From NCBI GenBank assembly GCA_021292165.1, contig CM037883.1, forward strand, positions 6,612,934-6,676,933: DNA of 64,000 bases, written 5' to 3'. This DNA is from Shinisaurus crocodilurus. Taxonomy: Eukaryota; Chordata; Lepidosauria; Squamata; Shinisauridae. Shown here in pieces: positions 55,496 to 64,000 of this stretch. Both the position numbers and the translations under genes were made by a program. Positions within the stretch are counted from its first letter, which is position 1. The number at the start of each line of letters is the position of its first letter. The notes below the pieces were generated by a model. That model was not told where the DNA came from, did no database searches, and was given only the letters and a program-made list of their open reading frames with translations.

Positions 55496-58149
55496 CTAAA
55501 GCAACAAAATATCTTGTTACATTTTTTAATAAGAAAAAACAATCCTGTTTTCATTTGAACCAATATACTCAACCTTTTTTACACACACACACACACACGC
55601 GCACACACACACACACACACAGTCTCTAATGTAAAATGCACTGTGAAGGTTTACAAAGTCTCAAAGAGCCAGGTAAATTACAAGACTTGACAGAAGGATG
55701 ACGACTTAGCAGCTTTGGGCAAATAGCTTGTCTTGAAAGGGGATTGCTTGGGAAGATCCCCCAAAGAAATATCCAATTTCCCAGGAGTAGAAGAATCCCT
55801 TTACATTTGCACAATCTGGCCACACATACATATTACATAATACTTTCCTATACTAGATAGACTGCAACTGAGATAATGTATGAACTCCAGTTGACTCTCG
55901 TTTGTAAAATACTGTAATAAAAATAATTCTTTGATTTGGAACGCTGCCTTCTTCCGTCCTCCATCTTCCTGCTAGTGGCCAGATATACTAGCTAAACATT
56001 GGGTCCTGCTGTCACATGCAGATCCCACTTGCTGCTTTCATTTATGGGAGATGGGTCACAATAGAGGCTCTCTTGCAATCTCCCGAATCCACAGAAAGGA
56101 GATTAAGATTCTCTTTCAGGGGCTCCATCATTCAAAATTGCAATTCCTCGAAAGAGTTGTCAGCTCAGTGTTTCATCCAAACTAAACCTCAGTGGCTGCA
56201 CTGTTACTTGAAACCATTTTGAAACATATACAGTATTATATCTTTGGGATGTAGATTCAACTCAACTGGAGCAAAACCTGAGTTTGGATAAGCTAGCGAT
56301 TAAAACATTTGCCTGTGATACGAGCCAGTGATGAGTGGTATACAATTTACCCCCACAGCAGGTTTTCTGTATTTAGAACTGGAAATATTTGAACCATGTG
56401 TAAGCTGGATGTCCACCTATGCTTGCAACCTTTCTTTGCCCTCTCCCTACACCTTTGACTATGCCATCCGATAAAAAGGCAAGGATATAACCAGCTGAAT
56501 ATCTTGTGCAGGTGAGTTGATCTAGTTGCCAGCAACTCTTTTGTGCAAATCTGTTGCCATTAGTTTTGCTTACTTGACCATTTCTCTAGTGTGACAAAAA
56601 TGACAAAACCATAAGGACATCGAAGAATTAAAACCCCAGTAGGACATCAAATACCCTTAAAACCAGAGGGTGGCTTGTGGGGGTGAGCGGGTGGGAAAGA
56701 GCTTTCTTAGTAAACATGTGATTTACTTTAATTCAGCAGCAGTTAATGTACTAGATTGGTCAAATGAAGACAACAGTAGTGTAAGCTCTGTGAACCAGCG
56801 CCGGCCCTGTTTGAACTGCTGCAAGTATAGAGCGAATAAGACCTAAATTGTACAAGGGGGGAAAGGCTCTTCTCACTTACTATCCATGAGGATTAGAACA
56901 TTCATAAATGGTCTGGATACTGAGATTAAGAAATGGTTTTCTCTGAAAAAATACACAAGCCTATCTTATGAACCATGTTCCAATTTTTCTAAATAATTTC
57001 ACTCCCCTCCCCATACTGTAGCTGGCTGTGTTTATTTAAAACCTTTTGCTGGATTCAGATTTTGCACACATGTGGAACTGGCAAAGTTGTTTCACAGTCT
57101 TTTACTAGAGGGAAACTAAACCATTTATAGCAAGAAATAAGGAGCAATGAGGGAGATCACAAAAACAAACAAACCCAACAACAGAAAAGGCTGTTCTGAG
57201 TTAAGGATCTTGCCCCTAAAGGGTTTTTGTTCCTTCCAGATGTTTAAAGCATTTTGGATGTTTTTCTCCTGCAAAAGACCATGTGCCTCTCCTAAGAGGA
57301 AGCAATGTCCAATGTATTTTTAAATGACCATACTACAGAGAACAGGATAATATTAGACATATTGTTCATTCAAAGTTTAATACCACAAAGTCATAGAAAA
57401 ATAAGTGTGTGCCTTTCCTGTGAGTTGCTACTATAACAAGGCCCCTACTATACAAAAAGGGACTGCTTGAAATGCAAGCTTGTTGTTTTTACATTAATTT
57501 GAAAGGCGCATTACTTAAATTAACAATTAAATTAATCTGAGGCTAACAAAGGGGATATTTGGGCTGCATTAATGTCCAGCAAACCTGTAGGCCATACATC
57601 TACAGTTAAGTCTAAAATTCCTTCACTTCTACCTGGTCACAGTGCATTTGATAGTCTACATCCAGTGCTTCCAGATTATAAGTGTTAGAAGTACACAACA
57701 AAACAATGTCCAGCGTTGTTGGGCTTCTCACCGGGGGATGGGGCGGGGAAGAGTGGGAGAGAACTGAGATGTCGCTAAGGATTCATGGGTGTGGCTTGGT
57801 TTGATTTGGTTTGGTCTGGATCTTTTCCCTCCATTCCCTTCTCCCTCCCACCTTCTTCCTGTTCAAAACTGAGGATGGCAACTATGCAATTGCACATTCC
57901 CAACCAGTAACTGCTCTTTTTAAAAATCAAGGTATCTTTTAAAAATCCTGTGCAATGCCTATTATTTCACAAAATAGAATCAAGGACATCCTCCCCCTCC
58001 CCCTCCCCAAGCCCTCACTTTTTGAACCAGAAAGTATACATTAGGGAACAAGAACACAGCGCATGTACAGCCCCCCACCCCCACACACACACACTGGGTA
58101 AATACAGGCAACCATTTACCAAACTGAACTACCACTGAGACCAAGCATG

Positions 58150-58300
58150 CTAGTAGTTAGAGGGCTGGAGAGACCTGCATTCAACCCTTCACTCAGCCAT
58201 GAAGCTCACTGGATGACCTTGGGCCTGTCCCTCTCCCTGCCTAACATACGTGAGAGGGTTGTGAGGATAAAACCAGGAGTGGGGAGAAGAACCATGTACA
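58150..58300 (+). repeat. tRNA-derived SINE (family A) fragment
   Basis: ctcagccatgaagctcactg gatgaccttgg and gagagggttgtgaggataaa; the head is degraded and the tail missing because the hAT-like element follows. Confidence 0.6.
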
Positions 58301-58301
58301 T

Positions 58302-58630
58302 CAGGGGTGCAGAAACTCAGGCCCAGGGTCCCAACCCGGCCCTCCTGGGGTCCCCAGACGGCTACGCCCCCTGTCCTGATCCCACCCCCTTCCCCCACTC
58401 ACTGATCGTTTGGTGATTCCCTGACTTTGGGGCAGCTTCCGCTCCATTCCAAGTAGCCTCCTAAGTCTGAGGCTACTGGCAGTAAGAGCTTTACGCTCAA
58501 GTATGCCGGTGTTTCGGCCCCCACCTCCTTTTGCCTTTGGCCCCGCCGAGGCCGAGCGCTGGAACACGGGACCCAAAACCTTCTCCAAAGTGGAATTTGG
58601 CTGTCAGGCTGAAAGAGGTTTGCAGGGTGT
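58302..58630. mobile_element. hAT-like element (CAGGGGTGCAGAA family), copy 2
   Basis: Starts caggggtgcagaaactcagg; shares ggcagtaagagctttac and ccttttgcctttggcc with 41315-41680. The right end near 58630 (ggtttgcagggtg) is worn, so the limit is approximate. Confidence 0.6.
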
Positions 58631-58899
58631 CAATGTAAAAAATAAATCTGTGATCTTCGGTCAAGTGGCAAGAAGAATTTTCTGTACATGCACAGATATG
58701 TGCCAAAATTCTCCTCGCTACTTGGCAGAATGATACAGATATGTAAGCTTACTATAAATGGCTGTATGCACAATGTGATAAAATTACTGCTTGGTAAATG
58801 ACTCCCCTGTATTCATCCGACTGGCACAAGAAACCCGCAGTGTAGGACCTTTTCACTCTCCAAGCCAGCGCCATTTTCAGTGTGCCAATACCACAGTAC

Positions 58900-59848
58900 C
58901 GACTGCCAAATGCTGCCAGTGCAGGCGCGACTGACCCTGGGCCGCAGTAAGAGGCTCAGGCTGCGGTGTCGTCAGTATGCAAACGACGTGCACCACTACT
59001 TCTCATTTCCATCACCTAATCCTGGGGAGGCGGTGGAAATTCTGAACCGGGGTCAGGAAGCAGTTTCAGGAGGAAGGAGGGCAAATAGACTAGGTTAAGC
59101 CCCAACAAGACGGAGGTCCTATGGATTTGGGAAGCTATCGATTTTGATGGATGGGGCTGCCTCCCCCTGCCTTGGATGGGGCTGCCCGCCCACTGAAGAG
59201 TCAGGTATACGGTCTGGGGGCAGCTCCTCGACTCAGCGCTAATTATGGAGGAGCACACGGCATCAAGCAGCCAAGAGTGCTTTTTACCAGCTTCAGCCTA
59301 TCTGGAGAAAGCAGATCTTGCCTCAGTGACTCACGCTCTGGCTTACCTTCAGACTAGATTACTACAATGCGCTCTATGTGAGACTGCCGTTAAAGACAGT
59401 TCACCAACTTCAGTTGGTACAGAATACGCTAGCAAGGTTGCTCGTGGAAGTTAGGCAAACAGAACATGTAATTGGTACAGAATAGGTGACATCGGTTGCC
59501 TCTGTGTTTCCAGGCCCAGTTTAAAGTGTTGGTTTTATCTTTTCAGGCCCTAAACGGGTTGGGCATGGCTACCGGAAGGACTGCCTGCCCCTGCACTGAG
59601 ATCCATGTCTGGGGCCCTGCCCTCAGGACCACCTTTAAGAGATGTTAGATTGGTGGGTACGAGGAACAGGGCACTCTCAACAGTGACCTCACATATGTGG
59701 AACTTGCTCCCTGACATTCATGCAGCTCCACCATTATTTTTTAAAAAAACAACAACACTTTGAGGACATAATTCAATCTGCATTTTATTAATTTTATAAA
59801 CTGCTGTTCTGTGGATTTTTACTGCTGTTTATTTTAGATGTTTGTGTA

Positions 59849-59880
<32 letters not shown>

Positions 59881-60000
59881 GAATGATGATTTTATATTTG
59901 CATTATTGCATTATGTTTTATTTATCGTTTGCATACTGCCTTGTGAGGGTTTTAAGTCCTGAAAGGCTGTTTAGAAATCTGTTAATAATAAACAAATTAA
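58900..60000 (+). pseudogene. L2-type LINE remnant
   Basis: The plus strand reads CRQYANDVHHYFSFPSPNPG EAVEIL, the reverse-transcriptase catalytic YxDD region, here degraded to YAND. Later LDYYNALYVRLPLKTVHQLQ (another frame, LDYCNALY-LPL pattern) and the tail (gcatactgccttgtgagggt). Frames are broken many times. (TG/TA)n lies at 59842-59880. Confidence 0.75.
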
Positions 60001-60779
60001 TTAACAACACTGACAAGTGCAAAATGAGAATTACACACCTTTATGATATTGTGTAAAATGAGAATTATATAACTTTATGATATTGTTTGCTGTTAAGAGA
60101 ATCTCAAATACCATCTACTTTATAAAACATCTGCTCTAAACCGTAACAATAACTACAATGCATCATTATTAATTTGTCCTGAATAGGCAAATCTCAGAGT
60201 GTCTATATAAGAATTAGATGTCTTTGATAAGTAAACTAGCTGGCTCGTCACAAAGATACTACAAGCAGCAGTTTCCTGATTAAACCGAACTTGTAGATTC
60301 TAGATCCAGCTTAACCATACCATGTAAACTCAAAGTAATCAGGAAATCCTACAAACTTGTCACTTTAAAATTTCTATTTCTTGCTTTGAATTTTGTTTTG
60401 TTTTTACATTAGAGATATTATATCATGCCACTACCTGACATAAACTGGGTACAAAAATCTTTGCACCACATTCATTTGAAAGATTAAAAAATAAATCATG
60501 TCCATCTGTGAACCAAAGGCCTTTGATCCAGCAGAAGCTCCTATTAATGCAAGAGAGGAGGTGCTACTTCTATGCTGTTCCAGAGACTCCCTCAAACAGG
60601 GGAGCAGATCTGGAGGGGCACAGAGGGGGAATTAGTGGAAATCATCCCACTTCCATTAGCAGACATCAGGAGCAGCCTTTCCATGAGCTGAACTCCGCTC
60701 ATGGGATCTTAGGATCCACTGTGAGCAATTCATAAACAATGATCTTGCGGTATAATTTTTTGAGTTATTTAGTTTCTTA

Positions 60780-60914
60780 GGGTGCAATCCTATGCAAGTT
60801 TAGACAGCAGGAAAGTCCCACAACTCCCAGCATTCCCAAGCCAGCATGGCTAGCTAGGGAATGCTGTGAGTTGTAGGACCTTTTTTCTGTCTACACATAC
60901 ATAGGATTGCACCC
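60780..60914. mobile_element. Inverted-repeat MITE
   Basis: gggtgcaatcctatgcaagt and, at the right, cataggattgcaccc form terminal inverted repeats. The inside is a second palindrome (cccacaactcccagcattcc ... gaatgctgtgagttgtagg). Confidence 0.75.
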
Positions 60915-61148
60915 TCAGTCTCCCAAGTATGGATATATTTTGGATAACAGAAGACATGTCCGAGCATTTCTAAAACACCACAGATTTAAAAGATTTCAAC
61001 TCGGCAGCTGTTTAAAATTTTACTCTGTGTGCACTGAACTACCATAGTTACAAAAAATAATTTAAACATTATTCCACTGCCCCGAAGGAAATGTGATGAC
61101 CTATGTGGATTAGAAAAACTGAAGAGATCACTGTAAACATGCTCTTAC

Positions 61149-61241
61149 CTGCTTTGTCATTTGCCAAACACAGTCTATGAACTGAAGGAAGATAGGTGAC
61201 CTGTCAGCATCAGCATGATCATCATCTCCATGGCCTACTCG
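61149..61241 (-). CDS. MTMR1: MTMR1 exon: [11 protein letters not shown] block
   Basis: A 93-nt exon (31 codons) between ccactag and gtaaga on the minus strand. It reads [20 protein letters not shown] then [11 protein letters not shown], the strongly conserved myotubularin segment after the active site. Phase 0 at both ends. Confidence 0.96.
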
Positions 61242-61764
61242 CTAGTGGAGCAAAAAAAGAACTGTATGAGCAAGACTTCCTTTTGTTTATCAAATGTATT
61301 TATTTTAAATAACCTTTCAAGAACAGTGACGGGGTGCATCAGAAAAACTCGGCTTCTTCAAACAATTAAGTACTAAATACCTACACTGAAATAAATCAGC
61401 GTCATGTCATCCATCATACCCAGTAGCCTGCTGGGTTAAAAAACAGGACTTAAATAAACGACAGAAGCATCATAGAAATTTGTGGGAGACGAAATCCAAA
61501 GTCTTTTGAATGTACTGTAATATATTTGCACAGGCTCAGAGGCACCTGCACAAGCTTGGAGGTACTCGACATTCTATGCAAAGCTGAGAGTGAAAGCTGG
61601 AACAGGGCAGCTGACAAAGGAGAGCATAGTGAATGCAGGTGGGTATAAGGCTTGCAGCAGAGACTCCAGGGTCAGGGTGAATGTGGCCATTACTTCCATG
61701 AGTGATGGAGACAGTCATCAGCCATCGAGCATACTGTACTGTTAGTGGCAGATACAATCATACT

Positions 61765-62052
61765 GTAGAATCACAGAGTTGGAAGGTACATCAGAGATCA
61801 TCTAGTCCAACCCCCACTCAATGCAGACTCTGCATTTCAGGGTGCAGCTACAGCATCCCTGACAAGACAGCTATCCAGCCTCTGCTTAAATACCTCGAGT
61901 AAAGGAAAACCCACCACCTCCCAAGGCAATCTGTTCCAGTGCTGAACAGTTCTCACTGTTAGGAAGTTTCTCCTAATGTTTAGCTGAAATTTGCTTCTAC
62001 CCGGTGGTCCTATTCCTGCTCGCTGAAAAAACAGAGAATAAATCTGCTCCAT
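61765..62052 (-). mobile_element. CR1 LINE 3' end, antisense
   Basis: Minus frame: GRSKFQLNIRRNFLTVRTVQ HWNRLPWEVV ... LEVFKQRLDSCL, the conserved end of CR1 ORF2. The 3' tail reads (plus strand) tagaatcacagagttggaag. Confidence 0.85.
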
Positions 62053-62655
62053 TTTCTGCTGCATTAATAGAAGTATAGCTTCCAAATCGCGGGAAGTGAT
62101 AATTCCCCTTTACTCGGCACTGGTTAGGCCTCATCTTGAGTACTGCGTCCAGTTCTGGGCACGTCACTTTAAGAAGGACATAGAAAAACTGGAGAGGATT
62201 CAGAGGAGGGCAACAAGGATGATAAAGGGACTGGAAACAAGGCCCTATGAGGAGAGACTGAAAGAACTGGGCATATTTAGCCTTCAGAAGAGGAGACTGA
62301 GGGGAGATATGATCGCACTCTTCCAGTATTTGAAGGGATGTCACACAGAGGAGGGCAAGGATCTCTTCTCGATCATCCCAGTTTGCAGGACACGGAATAA
62401 TGGGCTCAAGTTACAGGAACCTAGATTCCACCTAAACATCAGGAAAAATTTCCTGACTGTCAGAGCAATAAGACAATGGAATCAACTACCTAGGGAGGTG
62501 GTGGGCTCTCCCACTCTGGAGGCATTCAAGGTGCAGCTGGACAGACATCTGTCAGAGATGCTTTGACCTGGATTCCTGCATTGAGCAGGGGGTTGGACTC
62601 GATGGCCTTGTAGGCCCCTTCCAACTCTACTTTTCTATGATTCTATGATATACAA
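62053..62655 (+). pseudogene. CR1 LINE 3' end with open ORF2 C-terminus
   Basis: An uninterrupted frame (62096-62566, 156 codons) reads [20 protein letters not shown] then [20 protein letters not shown], and later [20 protein letters not shown]. This is the C-terminal part of CR1 reverse transcriptase ORF2. The 3' UTR ends gagcagggggttggactcga ... attctatgattctatgat, the 8-bp CR1 terminal repeat. 5'-truncated like most CR1 copies, so not active. Confidence 0.9.
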
Positions 62656-62689
62656 CAAACAATAAACAAAATTAAAATGGACTTCCAAT

Positions 62690-62815
62690 CTTCTCTGGTC
62701 GCTCTTCTCTGTACACACTCCAACTTATCAATGTCCTTCTTAACATGAAGTGCTCAGAACTGGATGTGGTACTCCAAATGCAGACTGCTTAATGCTGAAT
62801 AGAGCAGAAGATGCT
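62690..62815 (-). mobile_element. CR1 LINE fragment, antisense
   Basis: tctctggtcgctcttctctg tacacactccaacttatcaa tgtccttctta ... tgctcagaactggatgtggt actcc is the reverse complement of CR1 text like that near 62140-62200. Confidence 0.65.
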
Positions 62816-62867
62816 TGGAAAAAGGGGAAAGAGCAGCCGGCACAGCTCGATTACTGGCCAGCAATGG

Positions 62868-63032
62868 AATCCAGCACGCTGGCTCAGCCTGTCCGAGCGA
62901 GGAAAGCTAAGCAGGGTCAGGCCTGGTTATTACTTGGACGGGAGACCCCCTCCTCTAGTTTCCTGCATTGAGCAGGGGGTTGGACTCGATGGCCCTGTAG
63001 GCCCCTTCCAACTCTATGATCTATGATCCTAG
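62868..63032 (+). repeat. 5S rRNA-derived SINE with CR1 tail (copy 3, most complete)
   Basis: Unlike the copy at 1360-1795 it is uninterrupted: head ccagcacgctggctcagcct, 5S internal promoter region (aaagctaagcagggtcaggc, cttggacgggagacc), linker ccctcctctagtttcctgca, and the CR1 3' end (gagcagggggttggactcga tggccctgtaggccccttcc). The tail ends in atctatgatc. Confidence 0.9.
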
Positions 63033-63230
63033 CAGAGAGGATATTCAGTTTGAATAGAGAGCAGTGAAACTTCTTCACTATCAAGTGTGGAGTTACGAGA
63101 GACAATTCACTGCTGTTAAGTGAACTGTTTAGCTGGCTGGGGTATGGTTGTTTCCGTTTTCAAAGTAAATTCTTTATTTTTTCCAAAGAGAGGCCTCCCT
63201 GTTCTACCTGCCACGCTGCATTACACTTAC

Positions 63231-63437
63231 CATTGCAAACCGATGTCCGAAACTCATCCATTCCTTCTCTATGAGGACCTCAAAGCCTTTGATAGTTCTG
63301 TAATGGCTATCCAACATCAGCATGGCTAAAGAGGTAAGCTGAGCTGTGCGGTCCCAGCCATCGCTGCAGTGTACCACCACCGACGTTTTGCCAGACTCGA
63401 TTCTGTCGGCAATTCTCACTGCTCCAGCAAGAAGCAT
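63231..63437 (-). CDS. MTMR1: MTMR1 exon with phosphatase active site
   Basis: A 207-nt exon (69 codons). Its acceptor reads ttctaaag and its donor gtaagt on the minus strand. It starts [20 protein letters not shown] and continues [20 protein letters not shown]; later comes SFGHRFAM. The CX5R loop is intact: nucleophile Cys codon at 63366-63368 and Arg codon at 63348-63350, so the enzyme should be active, unlike the dead myotubularins that lack this Cys. The Asp residues of SDGWD are also present. Confidence 0.97.
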
Positions 63438-64000
63438 CTTTAGAAAGAAGGGATATTCCAGAATGAGGTGCCACACCAAGGCAAACTGTCAGAAAAGGAC
63501 TTGGCATAAGAACACAAGAACAGCCTTGTGGGATTGGACCAAAAGCGTGCCTAGCCTAGAGCTTCATTTCCAACAGTGGCCAGCCGGATGCCTCAGGGAC
63601 CTTGAAGGATTTAGTGATAGCTTTTTCCTGTTGTTTGTCCCCAGTGCTTGGTATTCAGAGGTACAGTCATGCCTTGGATTGAGAGCATAATTCGTTCCGG
63701 AAACATGCTTGTAATCCAAAACACACTTATATCAAAACGAAATTCCCCCCAAAAAATTGTACAGAGATTTTTAATTTAAGCCGTACTACAGTACTTGTAT
63801 TGCAAGACGTCGCTTGTATATCAAGTCAAATTTTTTAAAATAAATATTTAAAAATTTGCTTGTCTTGCAAAATGCTCTCAAACCAAGTTACTTGCAATCC
63901 AAGGTATTACTGTATATTGCTTCTGAATGTGGAGGTTTAATTTAGTTATCATGGCTAAGAGCCACTGATAGACTTTTCCTCCATGAATGACACTCAGTCT
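63438..64000 (-). other. MTMR1 intron, edge of window
   Basis: A dispersed repeat at about 63508-63640 (aacacaagaacagccttgtg, related to 35722-35830) and a mariner-type MITE (63664-63912). The next upstream exon is not visible. Confidence 0.6.
63664..63912 (+). mobile_element. Mariner-type MITE (copy 3)
   Basis: 249 bp between TA dinucleotides (63662-63663 and 63913-63914). Starts cagtcatgccttggattgag and ends tgcaatccaaggtattactg. Confidence 0.88.

Larger units (their letters stand above)
55496..61148 (-). other. MTMR1 intron
   Basis: About 5.7 kb. (CA)n at 55582-55620, a SINE fragment (58150-58300), a hAT-like element (58302-58630), an L2 LINE remnant (58900-60000) and an inverted-repeat MITE (60780-60914). 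55640-58000 is mainly unique. Confidence 0.6.
61242..63230 (-). other. MTMR1 intron rich in CR1 elements
   Basis: About 2.0 kb. Antisense CR1 (61765-62052), sense CR1 (62053-62655), a short antisense CR1 piece (about 62690-62815) and a 5S-derived SINE (62868-63032). Confidence 0.75.
44000..64000 (-). other. MTMR1: MTMR1 gene, 3' half (5' part beyond right edge)
   Basis: Myotubularin-related protein 1 removes the 3-phosphate from PI3P and PI(3,5)P2 on endosomal and plasma membranes. Five coding exons on the minus strand (207, 93, 114, 177 and 159 nt, all phase 0) encode the last 249 residues. They contain the catalytic loop HCSDGWDR, the rest of the phosphatase domain ([28 protein letters not shown]), a coiled coil and the C-terminus VHTSV. 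The C-terminal exon ([12 protein letters not shown] through SSSS and HTSV) fits MTMR1 better than its paralogue MTM1. The N-terminal PH-GRAM domain and the first half of the phosphatase domain lie right of the window. MTMR1 is also next to CD99L2, tail to tail, in human. Confidence 0.94.

Noticed and set aside
62096..62566. Host protein-coding gene from the clean 156-codon frame
   Set aside because: The protein is the CR1 ORF2 C-terminus followed by the CR1 3' UTR and terminal repeat, so it is a LINE copy.
62905..62956. 5S rRNA gene
   Set aside because: Only the internal promoter region is present; the 3' part of 5S is replaced by a CR1 tail. It is a SINE.
1..64000. CRISPR array, operon, plasmid or phage system
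   Set aside because: No spaced direct repeats of CRISPR type, no ribosome-binding-site-led gene strings; all genes are intron-split vertebrate genes.

Overview
This is vertebrate nuclear DNA: short exons with GT-AG introns, very long introns, no operons, and dense interspersed repeats. The repeat mix (CR1 and L2 LINEs, tRNA-derived SINEs with L2-like tails, many 8-bp-duplicating hAT elements, abundant microsatellites) points to a squamate reptile, probably a lizard. That assignment is inference; only the gene content is secure.

Two protein-coding genes lie tail to tail. From the left to about 37.3 kb (3' UTR possibly to about 42.9 kb) the plus strand carries CD99L2, a type I membrane glycoprotein of the CD99 family involved in leukocyte passage through endothelium. 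I find eleven coding exons (7897..37271). Their reading frame is continuous and they encode 257 residues: acidic/Thr/Pro/Gly-rich ectodomain modules, one membrane helix and a conserved cytoplasmic tail. The signal-peptide exon must lie left of the window. From 64.0 kb back to about 44.0 kb the minus strand carries the 3' half of MTMR1, a myotubularin-family 3-phosphoinositide phosphatase. Five coding exons (63437 down to 44953) encode the last 249 residues, including the intact HC-SDGWD-R active site, the end of the phosphatase domain, a C-terminal coiled coil and a C-terminal TSV that looks like a PDZ ligand. The MTMR1/CD99L2 neighbourhood and orientation match the human Xq28 arrangement.

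Everything else is intron, UTR or a short intergenic gap (about 42.95 to 43.99 kb), filled mainly by mobile elements. The most interesting are: (i) a SINE whose head is 5S rRNA-derived and whose tail equals a CR1 LINE 3' end, in three copies with the same junction, one split by a later tRNA-SINE; (ii) a hAT DNA-transposon family with GACTCG-rich ends, two copies with perfect 8-bp target duplications, one retaining a broken transposase C-terminus; (iii) near-perfect palindromic hAT-type MITEs with perfect 8-bp duplications; (iv) three copies of a 250-bp TA-flanked mariner-type MITE; (v) a candidate solo LTR with octamer motifs. I found no microbial system, CRISPR array, functional tRNA/rRNA gene or intact viral gene. 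I see no undescribed host pathway; the novelty here is in the mobile elements and some exon-proximal repeats.
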